Positions 35,782-47,316 of a DNA stretch of 64,000 nucleotides are shown one piece after another; the stretch's first letter is position 1, and the number at the start of each line of letters is the position of its first letter. The notes below the pieces were generated by a model. The model was not told the origin of the DNA. It did no database searches and was given only the letters and a program-made list of their open reading frames with translations. Source of the DNA: Gigaspora rosea (Eukaryota > Glomeromycota > Glomeromycetes > Diversisporales > Gigasporaceae); the NCBI GenBank assembly GCA_003550325.1, contig QKWP01001262.1, positions 32,362 through 96,361 on the forward strand, written 5' to 3'. Position numbers and translations under genes: made by a program.

Positions 35782-38700
35782 TCATTTATAATATTGATAG
35801 TTATCTTATTAAATGACTGGAGCGAAGCGAGATTACATCTGTCCGTGATTCTGATTGGTGGAATATTTGATGATCACTCACGAGATAGGCTCTAACATAT
35901 AATGCTACGCATTACCTAGCATTTATCTTATTTTTATTTTTTTTTTTGTAAATACATTATTCGCTTAACCAAGATATAATCATCTTATAATTTTTGTAAT
36001 ACTTTAATATGATCTTTGTACTATCATCTCTTGCAGCATAGATAAAACCATTAATAAAATGTATAATTAATCAAATAGATTAGAATCGTCTGTATCGCAC
36101 TATACAATTATTAATTTTTAATTTTGATTAATTCATTTGAAGATTAAAATCATGAGAATCATCACATTTTTAGAATGTCAATTTTAATTTGAAATGTCTT
36201 TGAGTACGTATAAAAAAAGGGTTTCCAAGTTAAAACTTTTATGTGAATATTTTAAGCTTTCACTATACTGGATTTATCATGACCTCGGAAAAATTGTAAT
36301 TTTATGTAATTGATGCATTGTATGAATAACTTATCTTTTTTTTGATAAATTATATCGTTTTGGTAACATTTAATTTACAGTACATACCTCACTATAACTT
36401 ATAATACAGTATTGATCGTTTGATTATCAGTTTCAGAAAATGGGACATTTTATCGTGGAAATTAACAATTGTACCGTTGGGAAAACCTCTGTCCAGTTAT
36501 TATTAAATCACCGGATATCCGGATAAATTACTACAAATAGCAATTTCTACCCGGGTACAATTGCTAATGGAAATGGAGCAATGGATCATTTTTACTTTTA
36601 ACTTATATAAATTTTTTTGATTTAAAATAGATACAATTTATAATAATTTAATATAGTTAATAAAAATTTTTTTCAATAAAATAATAAACAAGAACGATGT
36701 TTTGATGTGCACTAAATTGAAGATCATTGTAATTATATCCATGAAAAACATCAGTACGATTGATCGTATGATTTACCGGAAAATAAATTTAATTAAAGAC
36801 CTTGTAATCTGCTGAATGCATTTTAAGAAATTTTAGATAAGTAATTAGTATTGAAAAACGATGTACTCCCTTGCTCGAGGCAGGCTTGCTGTTATATAGG
36901 AAAATGGCAGGATCAGGAAATTAGGAAATACCCAATTTTCCTACACAAATTTAACCTACAAGCCATTAAACATACATCAAACAGGTGACAATTTATTAAT
37001 AATATATATCTACAACTAATAAAATGCTAACTATAACCCTATGTGATGTATACGAAATGGCTGTCGAGGAAATAAGTACATACCAGGAAACTACTATTTG
37101 TGGTGTGAAGGGTTGATTCGAGAAATTTGACCAAAAATTGTTGTGTTGAAGAGAGTAAAATAATTTATTTGTCGGTTCTTTATACATAGATTGTGTCAGT
37201 GACTTTCTTATTACTGTATGTATTTTCTTCTGGTTTCGTGTAAATCCATGCGATTAAACATTGAATGATTTATTCTTTAATCTCAATTCATGCCTTCCGC
37301 TTAATCATCGATCAGAACAGGAGTTGTAGAATGTGTCGTGTAACCTCTGATTAAAATCTTCCCTTTCTTTTCAATTCGTTACCCTTATTGATATGCATTA
37401 AATGATCGTCTAGATTAAGGTTAAGGATAATTGTATCGATGTTGTTATATTGTAATATACCTCTTTAGATGTTCCCCTATTCATGTACGTACGTACATAA
37501 GCCAAATACACTAATGTTTTTAAAGAATTTCATGTGTCACTTCGGATATGTACGTACGTGCGTGCATATTTGATTGTAATAATCATGCATCATGAAGTAC
37601 ATTTTTACATAAAGTTTATATATATTATATTTAAAACTTATCTATTGATCTATAAACCCAATGTTGACTTATATAATTATAATTGATACATAAATATAAT
37701 TATAAATCAATAATATTTATTTTATTAAAATTTAAAATACAAAAATGTGTTACGTAGTCAAATAAATAAATGTTATAATGAAAATATAAATGTCATGATT
37801 AGAGTTAGGGTTAGAATTAGAGTTGGGTTAGGGTAACATTACGAAAGGAGCATATTTAATTTGTAACACAACAGGGGTTACCCTAATAAGCTTTTGAGAA
37901 ATTGACTATTTCTTTCGTTATAATTTACATTAAATACCTGTATAAATCAATACTGTATATTATTTTCTTCAGCCATATCTATGCTCATTAAAAAAAATCA
38001 TGCCAAAATCGCGCAACCGAACAACAATCAGGTGATTGTTCAATTGATTGTAGTTATTGTATGGGTGTGCAGCGATCTACAAATTTGATCAAAAAGCAAC
38101 CCACGATAATTATAATATATAAAATTAACATTTACATAAATTTTTTTTAATTTTTTTTATGAAATTATTTTTATATAGATTTTTACATATATTCTATATT
38201 AAATAATATATAAAACTAACATATATAATATATATATATATCTGTAATAATTGTGTAAAGTTGTAGATCTATGTATTATAGATTTTTATAAAAAATGTGG
38301 CACAAAAATTTGCAGTCCCGTGATTAATCCAACAGTGAAGGTATCTTAATCTTTGTCAAAAAATTAATAACGCATTAATACAAAATAGGAATGATATCTA
38401 ATTTTGTTTATGAAAATTTAATTTAATGACAGTATGCTAGCTTCCATAGCTAATTTGTGCGTTTTTTGCGATTTTTCTTCCTTTTCTTTTTTTTTGGATT
38501 TGTATGTTAAACGTTGGTCCTACAATCGGATTAGGTAGCAATAATGGGTCTGCCAAAGCTTGCGCCATGACTATGACTATGCTGCCCTACATATTTTATT
38601 GGCAGTCCAATATTCGATAACATTCAAATCCCTTGCATTTGTCATTTACTCCGATTCAATTTTCAATAATAATTACAAGTACCGTATAAGCGTTATTTTG

Positions 38701-39086
38701 AAAATCGAATCCTTCAAATATAGTTAGCGAATTAACGCGCAGAAGCATATAATCATTGTTGGAAAAATGATATACAGTCAGTCGACCGCATCCTTTATAA
38801 GGGTTGTCAGCTAAAGCGGAGCGAGGCTTAGGTTTACCTTTTTGATGAAGCTATGGTTATTAGGTTATATAGATATCAAGAATGTAATTTATGCAGTATG
38901 TAGATCGTATATCCGCTTAGCCGACCCCTTTATAAGTGCGCATCATTTGACCACCTAATGTAATTTAACATTATCGTTATATTACGTAAGTGCGCATTCC
39001 GTAAGTACACTTTTCCTAATTATGATGATTGACTGTATTGGGTTCAAAAGGCACCTACACCTAATTCGAAATAACGACATGGACTA
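35782..39086. other. Long intergenic interval
   Basis: A GAGCGAAGCGAG mirror motif lies just downstream of the gene (about 35820-35832). GTACGTACGTACAT words occur at 37488-37502 and 37549-37565. A TTAGGGTTAG-like run is at 37800-37835. 38067-38100 repeats the motif of 30868. GTAAGTGCGCAT repeats lie near 38932-39008. No gene or RNA supported. Confidence 0.45.
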
Positions 39087-39087
39087 G

Positions 39088-39586
39088 TGATACGGGTGAC
39101 CCCGGTCCGAGGTCGGGTCAATGGGCGGGTCGACCTTCAGCCCGCACTTTTGTGGGGCGGGCCGGTTGGTAAGAGAAGTGTTAGAATCAATTATCTTCTA
39201 AAGCATATTTCAGGCCAGGAATTAAATAAAAATCGGCTAGTCATTTATAATAATGTAAGAGAATTGGCTTATTTAGGTGATAAACTGCAAATAGCGAATA
39301 TAATCTAAGTATCAGAATGTTCGGAGGCATAGACAATCAATCAACATGAAATACTAACATGCTGGAATTTTTCTCAAGGACAAAAGAATAAAAATTAAAT
39401 CATTCAATATCACTATAATTCGATAAAAAAAACTATCTGATGGCATTTTACACGTTTAATATAGATAAATGTTGACTGATTCTGAATTCTGATCAGAAAA
39501 AATTACACTATCAAAAGGTCGACCCGGCCGACCGACCCGAGTTTTTTTAAGATCGGCCTCGGCCGATGACCCCAAATGACCATTCG
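39088..39586. repeat. GC-rich inverted repeat pair
   Basis: CGGTCCGAGGTCGGGTCAAT, then GGGCGGGTCGACCTT (39103-39138), faces AAGGTCGACCCGGCCGACCG with ACCCGAG (39516-39543). These are among the most G+C-rich segments in the window and probably the ends of a decayed element. The open frame at 39087-39308 starts inside the left arm and shows no motif. Confidence 0.5.
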
Positions 39587-40010
39587 TTATTCAATAAATG
39601 AGTGTCATTTATATTTTGGCTAAATAACTAAGTCATTTACTATACCTGTTGTAAAGCGACAATCCAATTGAGGTATAAAGTGATTAAGAAAAAAACACTA
39701 GACAAAAGATAATGTATTTACTTTTTTAAAACAACAAAAAAGTTTGTGATTAATAATTTACCGATTACAAAATAATATAATTCATTTTCAAATTTACAAA
39801 TGGCATGTCAATTAATAATCTACGTGATTGGTAGGATGTTAACTATAGTAAAATGACCTAATGACCAAATGACCCTGGTCATTTAGAAATGACTGTAGTC
39901 ATTTGGTCACGAGTCATTTCCAAATGACCCAAAATTTGAATGACCTCAAATGATCGGTCATTTTGAGGTCATTTGAGGTCATTTGAAAAATTGGCAAAAT
40001 TACATCTCTG
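39560..40010. mobile_element. Partial hAT-like ends (AAATGACC repeats)
   Basis: A right end reading GTCATTTACTATACCTG stops at about 39650. A second cluster of AAATGACC and GAGGTCATTTGAGGTCATTT words spans 39850-39990 and ends TTACATCTCTG at 40010. Both resemble the ends of the complete element at 27476-28363, but matching partners and target duplications could not be found, so these are fragments. Confidence 0.5.
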
Positions 40011-40901
40011 GTCACATGTAACATAGTACAAACAATGATCATGTGACTTTCAGGTTCTTTCATTTTGCGAAGATTATTGCAGTCATATGACAAACCGGTT
40101 TATTCGTTTAACCAATCAAGTTTTGTTCACATGCTGCATGAAAGTGAGCGGAATATGCGATTTCATATAGAAAAAGTCGCAAACATTGCGCATATTATGC
40201 CGCATCATAATCCTGGACACTAATCTGACCAATGACGAGAAATTCCAATCACGTGATCTGTGCAGCAAAAATAGCCAATCAAAATTTGATCCCGAAGTAG
40301 TTCAAATTAAACTAATCTGGTTCACTTGAACCAGAAATTGGTTCAAAAGAACGATTTTGGGTTCACTTAACCAGAGCTCGGTTCAAATTGAACCATTTCG
40401 GGTCCACTTGAATTCAAACTTGATTCAAATTGAACCATTTCGGGTCCACTTGAACCTGAACTTTGTTCAAATTGAACCATTTCGGGTCCACTCGTATCCG
40501 AACTTGGTTCGAATTGAACTATTTCGGTCTATTTTAACCTGAACTTGGTTCAAATTGAACCACATTGGGTTCGTTTTAACCAGAATTGGTTCAAATTGAA
40601 CCACATCGGGTTCGTTTGAACCAAATTTAGTTCAAATCGAACAACTTTGGGTTCATTTAACCGAAACTGGCTCAAATTTAGCCAATTTGGGTTCATTTTA
40701 ACCAGAACCTGGTTCAAATTGATCCATTTTGGTTGTTTGAACCAGAACTTGGTTCAAATTGAACCATATCGGGTTCAAATTTTGGATAGCTATTTTTGTT
40801 ATGCTAAGCATGTGATTGAGATTTTGTGTAATTTAAATTATTGGTCAAATGCAAGAATTCGAAAATCACATAATCTCTATTTACACTATGTTACATGTGA
40901 C
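40011..40901. mobile_element. TIR element enclosing a 42-bp minisatellite
   Basis: Ends GTCACATGTAACATAGTACA and, in reverse complement, GTCACATGTAACATAGTGTA, with looser similarity over about 45 bp (to ATGATCATGTGACTTTC / GAGATTATGTGATTTTC). A target duplication was not evident. The interior is mostly the minisatellite at 40306-40778. No transposase. Confidence 0.65.
40306..40778. repeat. 42-bp minisatellite, about eleven units
   Basis: The unit GGTTCAAATTGAACCATTTC, then GGGTCCACTTGAACC(A/T)GAACTT, is repeated with drift. Each unit contains the palindrome GGTTCAAATTGAACC. Because 42 is a multiple of 3, frames stay open and give QIEPFRVHLN-type repeats; I regard these as a by-product and not a gene. 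Confidence 0.9.
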
Positions 40902-41037
40902 TAGTCAGAAGCTGGCTGTGTGGCATTAGCAAAGCGGGAGATGGAAATAGCAATTCCCTTTGTTTAATACAAAAATATAAACATACTAAAATTAAAAATT
41001 TAATTTTTCTACTGTATATATAAAAATTTTTATTTTA

Positions 41038-41398
41038 TTTTTTTTTTTGTGTTAAAGTTCCCGCTTTGGGTGAGAGTTTATTTAATCAAGCCTGTGGATC
41101 AAAGGCGCCTCTTTGGGCGCACCCACAATTGAGTTACATTGAATGAGAGTACAACTAGCCACACATACAACTTTTGGTTGTCTAATTTAAGTAGTCCGCC
41201 CGAAGGTTCTACACTAGTTGCCATACCTACAACCCAACTAGGGGATTGCCTATTTAAACCCTCTGGTCCAACGCTTCGCATGTCAATCCTACTTGTAATC
41301 ACCGGTACAGCCCTCCGATACATTAGTCAGTCAAAGACAGTCCCGGATGCTACCTACATCCCCTTAGGACTAATTTATCCTCGCGGGTAAACTTGGTT
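41038..41398 (-). mobile_element. Putative A-tailed retroposon, GC-richer, flanked by a 19-bp direct repeat
   Basis: A segment of about 350 bp with much higher G+C than its surroundings is bounded by exact direct repeats TATAAAAATTTTTATTTTA at 41019-41037 and 41399-41417. A poly-T run (41038-41048) follows the left repeat directly, so on the minus strand the insert ends in poly-A next to its target duplication, as LINE-mobilised sequences do. The minus strand starts AACCAAGTTTACCCGCGAGG. Overlapping open frames exist on both strands (75-85 residues), none recognised. It could be a SINE, a reverse-transcribed RNA or a LINE 3' end. AT-rich flanks make the direct repeat less decisive than its length suggests. 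Confidence 0.5.
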
Positions 41399-41600
41399 AT
41401 AAAAATTTTTATTTTAATTATCTATTTATAATTTTTTATACTAAATAAAACAAGTTTTAAATTATCTTTTAATATAGCTTTTATAATCTTTTATAGACAT
41501 TTTTTTTATATAATAATTTTTTTTAAAATTTAATTTTTTTAAAAAAAAACAGAAAAATAAGTTCTTTTTTAAAAACAAAAATTATTTTTATTCTAATATA

Positions 41601-41851
41601 CAGTATAGTCAACTCTATCTAAATGCAACCCCTCCAAGTGCATCTTCTCTCTAAATATAACTCTAACTTCTGGCCCAAGTATATATAGTTAACTCTCTCT
41701 AAGTGCAATTTATTGGGGCCATACTTTAGCAACATATATTTAGAAAACAATTAAAAAAAAATTGCATTTAGAGAGATAAAATATATATACTTTGGCCTAA
41801 AGTTAAAGTTGCATTTAGAAAAAAGTTGCACTTCACTTAGAGAGTTGACTG
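41601..41851. mobile_element. 251-bp mariner-like MITE
   Basis: Ends CAGTATAGTCAACTCTATCT and, in reverse complement, CAGTCAACTCTCTAAGTGAA, with TA on both sides (41599-41600, 41852-41853). Internal part 41696-41783 (AAGTGCAATTTATTGGGGCC onward) is present again in inverted orientation immediately outside at 41870-41950, so a second damaged copy abuts this one. Confidence 0.75.
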
Positions 41852-42183
41852 TATTTATTATATGTTTCATTTCTCTAAATGCAATTTTCTTAATTGTTTT
41901 CTAAATACATGTTGCTAAAAGTCTGGTCTCAATGAATTGCACTTAGAGAAAATTGAATGTACAACTTTATAAGTTTATATAGTACAAATGAATTGTTATA
42001 TACAGTACTTATTTTTTATCTAACTACATCTGTGCATATCTAATCAAATTGCTTTATTTCAAAAAATCAAATAATTGATTGGATCCACACAGATGTAGAT
42101 ATATGAAAAATAAACAATAGTTACATATATACCAAATTTTTAAAATTTAATAATGGTTATAATATATAAAATTGGAGTTTGCT

Positions 42184-42530
42184 ATTTATCACCACTGGTG
42201 ATCATCACTAGTAATTGATTTGCCAACTAAAATTCAGGGTCAGATGTAACATATAGATCAATTTTTGTATAACAAAACAAAAAATATTTTAAAAAATTGC
42301 TAAAATTGCTTCTAACCTAAAATTTTGTTTATGAAACTACTTTTTTTTATGCAAAAAAAAAAATTTCTTGCTAAATTTTACTATATATAAAGCTCTAGTC
42401 TAATCTCTAACCTTTACTCTTACCCTAATATTAAAGAGATTTAATTTTTATTTAATACAAATTGTTTGTTTTGTTTATTTTGTTTTATGCATTGAAGATC
42501 TCTAGTGATGATCACTATAGGTAATATGTA
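42184..42530. mobile_element. MITE with shared core and CACTAGTGATGATC-type ends
   Basis: Left end TTATCACCACTGGTGATCAT then CACTAG; right end, reverse complement, ATTACCTATAGTGATCATCA. The core (GGGTCAGATGTAAC, GAAACTACTTTTTTTTATGC, TCTAACCTTTACTCTTACCC) matches the core of 14552-14920 although the ends do not. Confidence 0.65.
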
Positions 42531-42953
42531 GTAATTTTTTATAAAATTACTTTATATAGTAGTAATTTATTATAGTAATTAATTTTTGCTTTATATTTTA
42601 ACAATTATAAACCAATTAAGCTAAAATTTTAATATACTCATACAAAACTTATATAGTTGCATATTGTTTATAAAATAATTTTTTAAAAAAATTTTGTAAA
42701 AAATTTTTCATTAGAGCACTATAGTGCTACCATATATGTAATAAGCAAAATTGGAATAACAATTATAGTTGTTTCTCCATATTGGTTATGCCCTTGTAGT
42801 AATTGTATAAAGGTGTGACTATAAATAAAATACCTTATTATGGTCACGTTACTACAGTCCAATAAGTGTTTAATTGTAATATATTGAAATATTATTAAAA
42901 AATAAAATGCTTAATAGTGGCCAATTTGGATAAAGCAACTATAGAGTAATTGC

Positions 42954-43147
42954 TTTAATAAGACAATTCTAATGAGTCTAAAATCATACAAATCTAATTA
43001 GAATTCTAAGATTGCAAAAAATTTTTCACTCAAATGTTTAAATTTAATCAATTTTTATAAATATAAAGTGATACAAATCCTTAATGATCTTAGAAACTTG
43101 TATTAGAGTTTAACAATCTTGAGTTCATTAAAATTGCCTTATTAAGC
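42954..43147. mobile_element. 194-bp inverted-repeat element
   Basis: GCTTTAATAAGACAATTCTA plus ATGAGTCTAAAATC on the left pairs with a right arm whose reverse complement is GGCTTAATAAGGCAATTTTA plus ATGAACTCAAGATTG. Arms about 60 bp, imperfect. No target duplication seen. Flanks 42531-42953 and 43148-43503 are AT-rich without genes. Confidence 0.6.
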
Positions 43148-43503
43148 CAACATCTTTTGGTGGCAGTTATATCCAAATCAGACCATTGGATCAAAATTTA
43201 TTTGTTATTAAGTCTTTAAAAATTTTTAATAGAAAATTTTAAATATACAGTACATAAATATAAATATTGGCCAACCAGATTTTATAATCTGTATTTAGTC
43301 AAAAATTGGTAACTATAATAAAGGTTTATTATTAATAAAATTGATAAAAAATTAGATTTTTATAGTGATAGTAATTGTAAGTTATTTGTAACTATAATGA
43401 GGTTTTTTACTATATTTAAGTCCATTGCACAATATTGAATGCTTATATAGAGGTATGACTACTGTATATGTTTGAAAATAACTAGAATCTAAAATAAGCT
43501 ACT

Positions 43504-43955
43504 AGGACCCCAATATATATAGATAGGTCAGTTTAATTATAAAAATTACCAAAATAGAAAGATCTATAAAAAAAACTTTAAAAATAAACAAAAATTACTA
43601 TAAATAGTGGTCCACTAAAGCCTTGTACCCATGTGACTTTTTATATGTAGATCAGCCAATCAGAATCATGAAATTTTGTTTATACAAAGAAGTCAAAAAT
43701 CAAAAAAAATACAAAAATATAAAACAATAGTCTAAACCTGTTTTTGGTGCATTAATAAAAAATATAGAGAAGGCAATTTTATCTATATATATACTTTCTC
43801 CTAATAGTAAACTAACTTTAACTCTAATTATAACTAAAATTTACAAGTCATGTGGGTACAAGGCTTTAGTGATATTCTATAAATAGAAAAGATCTGTATA
43901 AAAATGCCAAAAATAAGCAAACTAATACTAACCTATCTATATATTTTGGGGTCCT
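43504..43955. mobile_element. 452-bp element, AGGACCC family
   Basis: Ends AGGACCCCAATATATATAGA and, in reverse complement, AGGACCCCAAAATATATAGA. Flanking octamers AAGCTACT and AAGCTACC (43496-43503, 43956-43963) match at 7 of 8. The arms continue imperfectly inward, and an inner pair ACTAAAGCCTTGTACCCATG / CATGTGGGTACAAGGCTTTA (43615-43641, 43845-43872) may be a nested element. Non-coding. Confidence 0.8.
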
Positions 43956-44211
43956 AAGCTACCCCTAATCTAAAAAAAATTGTTAGCTGTTACTAATTTG
44001 GACAACTTTTTATTAGTACATTTTTCAATTTTTCAAAAAACTCAATATTTCTAAAATAAGCTACCTCATATTTTTTTGTGTAATTTTTTGGCCAAAAAAG
44101 ATAACTTACTTTCAGGCATATACAATATATAGCATGTGATTATAAAGAGGCCTGACTGTAAATCAAAACAATCTTTAACAAAACAAAATAAAATTTCTTA
44201 ATATTAAGGTA

Positions 44212-44945
44212 CAGTAAACCCTGTCAAAACTGGTATGCATGGTGAAAAGGTTTTGTATCAGCTTTGAGAGGTTATTGGATTTAAGATACCAATAACCTAA
44301 TGGTCATATGATCCTGTCTAAATATAATTGGCCAAATTACATATACATATTCAGTTACACAAAATCGGATTTGAGCCAATTGAATTGATTAATTTTACCT
44401 TACAAACCTGATATCTTATAGATATTTAATATTTTAAGTAGAATAAATATATGCAATGCACCCTGCGATATGCTAATTCATCGCACACAATATATAAACA
44501 TAGTTTGTAAATCTGTATAACAAATGTTCTATATAACAAAAATTTAAATTAATATAAGGTTAGGGTAAGGGTAAAGATTAGTGTTTGAAGTTAGAGTAGA
44601 TGATGGTATATACCAAAATTTTGCAAGGAATTTTTTTTGTTAGGCATGAAAAGTGGTTAAGTAGATGAAATTTTTTGATATTACAAATTTTAGAAAATTT
44701 TCTTTATTTTGTTATACAAAGAAAATTTGCATGTTACACCTGATCTTCAAATTTAATTGGTAGATCGTTGGGGTGCGATATACAAGCACATAGTAGCATG
44801 CGATGCCTAATTAAGTCCTTGTATCAGCTATCAGAAATGTCAGATTATCAGATTTTGAATTATAGAACCAATATGGTGGATCAACTTTTTATCAGTTATG
44901 AAAGGTTATCAGTTTTAACAGGATCAGTTTTGACAGGGTATACTG
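44212..44945. mobile_element. 734-bp Tc1/mariner (pogo-like) non-autonomous element
   Basis: Ends CAGTAAACCCTGTCAAAACT and, in reverse complement, CAGTATACCCTGTCAAAACT, with TA flanking both sides. A segment at about 44505-44765 (CTGTATAACAAATG to GTTACACCTGATCTTC) is an inserted copy of the shared core family in reverse orientation. Confidence 0.75.
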
Positions 44946-45044
44946 TAAGAGTAAAAATAATAAGTTAAAGAATAATGTTTAGTAAAATTTAGCAAAGAAT
45001 TTTTTATTAAAGCTTAAAAAGTAGTTTTTTAGACAAAATTTAAA

Positions 45045-45390
45045 GATATAATTAATTTTTAAAAAATTCTTTATTTTTGTTATACAAACCTGATCTTAAA
45101 TTTTAATTGGTTAAATGCTCTAGCACTACAGTGCTATAGACTATAAATTAAAATCCTTTTTTTTAAAAAAAAAATTGTGTTTTAAATTCTTTTTTTTAAA
45201 AAAAAATTTTTTAAAAATTCTTTTTTTTTAAAAAAATTTTCCTTTTTTTAATAGTTTTAATTTATAATGCTATAGCACTATATTGCTAGAGCATTTTAAC
45301 CAATGAAAATTTAAGATTAGGTGTAATATAAGATCATGTTTGTATAACAAAAATAAAGAATTTTTTAAAAATTAATTATATCTTTAAGGG
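45045..45390. mobile_element. Foldback with shared core arms and AGTGCTATAG ends
   Basis: AATTGGTTAAATGCTCTAGC then ACTACAGTGCTATAG (45107-45142) is mirrored by ATGCTATAGCACTATATTGC then TAGAGCATTTTAACCAAT (45267-45305). The similarity extends outward through AAGATTAGGTGTAA / TTACACCTGATCTTA-type core sequence to about 45045 and 45390. The loop is runs of T and A. No coding. Confidence 0.7.
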
Positions 45391-46744
45391 TAGGATGAAC
45401 GTAGATCATTTTCATATATGATCAGATTGCAAATTTTTTTTATATAATATACCGTACACATATGGAAATCGAACTCATATAGAACATTCCATGTCATACA
45501 GGTCAGTTTACGAATATGTGATTTGGGGCTTTTTTTTGTCAAAGTTTCTCTTGCTCTGTCTAATACTTTTTTTATCAGCTGGGCTTACAATAAAAACTAA
45601 AGTAACTAATCATAAAATAAGTATTTTTTTTTCTTTTTGGTATTATTATGCTTTACTCTTATGTTTTCAAAATTGAGTTTTTTTTTCGTAGACTGCTTGG
45701 GTTGGGCAACTGTAACTATGATTATATTATACAATATAAGTAAGTACTTTCTTCATTTACTTGATTTTATTAGTATAGTCACTAACATTTTTCTTTTTGT
45801 AAAGTATGCAAATCTTTGATGTGAAATGTGGAACATGGAACTGAACTTTGAGGCATTCGCTGTAGCTGGCTGATTTTCTTATTTTTATTATTTTTTTTTT
45901 ATACTGAAATTTTCTTTTTGTGGATTTAAAACTGGGATTATTATATAACATGAATATGTATTTTTTTCTTTTTCTATTGATTTCATCAATATGGTCATAA
46001 ACATTTTTTTTCTTGTATGGTTTTATATTGCTTTTCCTACTAACATTCATTTTTTTTATTCTACTCTCTACTAACGTTCATTTTTTTGATTTATTTCAAA
46101 ATGCATCATTTATTTTTTAACTTTGAAACACCCACTATGTTAATTTATAGGGCGAAAAAATATCTGATTTTTAACTTTGAAACCTGAGTAGTATATACTT
46201 GGGGTTTCAAAGTTAATTTATTTTGAAAATAAGTAGGAGCTTAAAAAGGTTTAATATTGTTTTGAAATTTCAAAAATCAGAAAGTGAAATAGAAGTTATT
46301 CGAAAATAAATAAGCAAACTTTTTTCTTTAAGAAAATTTACGATCATAAAAAGTATTTTGTATGATATTTTATTATATAAATAAGCTTACAAATAAAAGT
46401 TAATATGATTTATAGCTAATTAATTTGAAACCTGAATCTTATTACCGAAATTTAATAAAAAAAATAAATCTGTCCGTCCGTCCATCTGTTCCAGACCTGT
46501 TATTATGTACTTTGTATAATGACTATGTAGTCACGATTTTTGATTGGGCAATCATTTATTCTAGAACATCGATCGATTAAAAAAAATTTTTGTACTACCT
46601 AGTCAAATTTCAATCAACCTAGGCAAATTTTACAATATATACATGTAAGTTTTTTTAAAATGATACAAGTATTTAAAGTTTCACTATTATAAATAGAAGG
46701 ATCTGACTTATGCACCACAAATTTTTGGTTAAAATTGGCCTTAT
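45391..46744. other. AT-rich interval, no supported gene
   Basis: A repeat of about 42 bp (TTGATTT(T/C)AT.A.TA.GGTCA type, with ACATTTTTCTTTTTGTA) occurs at 45760-45805 and 45975-46020 and makes a lysine-rich minus-strand frame that I discount. Hydrophobic frames near 45491-45820 look like the consequence of T-rich sequence. GTCCGTCCGTCC lies at 46473. Confidence 0.4.
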
Positions 46745-47215
46745 TTTAAAAAATTTTTATCAGGATCATATTTGTGAAACATGCATAAAATTTTTTTTGC
46801 ACAACGATCTTATATGAAAATGATCTATATTCACCCTACTCTTAAATTTTGTCTAAAAACTACTTTTTGGACTTTAATAAAAAAAATTTCTTGCAAATTT
46901 TACTATAAGCACTATTTAACTCTAACTTATTACCTTTGCTTTTACAACAATATTAAAGAAATTTATTTTGTTTTGTTAAAAGTTGTTTTAATTTACTTGT
47001 TACACCAATTTTGTTTATTACATATGGGGTAGCACTATAGCACTATAACAGTATTTCTTTTTTTAAAAAAAAATTATAATAAATATTATTGCCTATAAAA
47101 AGATAATAAAAATTATATCTTAAAGTAGCTTAGAGCTTTCTTTATTCAATATAAAAAAAAAGAGATTTATTTTATAGTGCTATAGCATTATAGTGATAGC
47201 ACTATAGTGCTATGG
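46745..47215. mobile_element. Shared-core MITE followed by AGTGCTATAG repeats
   Basis: 46745-47015 carries the core family (TTTTGTCTAAAAACTACTTT; TAAAAAAAATTTCTTGCAAA; TTACACCAATTTTG). It is followed by TAGCACTATAGCACTATAAC at 47032 and, after 130 bp of AT-rich DNA, by the mirror GTGCTATAGCATTATAGTGA repeats to about 47215. The same GCTATAGCACTATAG word occurs at 42716, 45130, 45265 and 57558. Confidence 0.55.
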
Positions 47216-47316
47216 TACTATTAATAAAATTTATTAAATTTTTTATATTTATTTATATTATCTAAATACTGTATATATATAGTATAATGTCTCAATCATG
47301 TGACAGTTAGTAGTGT

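Noticed and set aside
40357..40904. Repeat-containing frames with QIEPFRVHLN units
   Set aside because: Produced by a 42-bp minisatellite whose unit is divisible by three; no start context or domain.
41099..41390. Overlapping frames of 75-85 residues on both strands in the GC-richer segment
   Set aside because: Open frames on both strands follow from higher G+C; no recognised domain. Kept only as a putative retroposon.
45491..45820. Hydrophobic small frames suggesting membrane proteins
   Set aside because: T-rich DNA gives Phe/Leu/Ile runs by chance; frames are short, overlap and lack flanking exons in phase.
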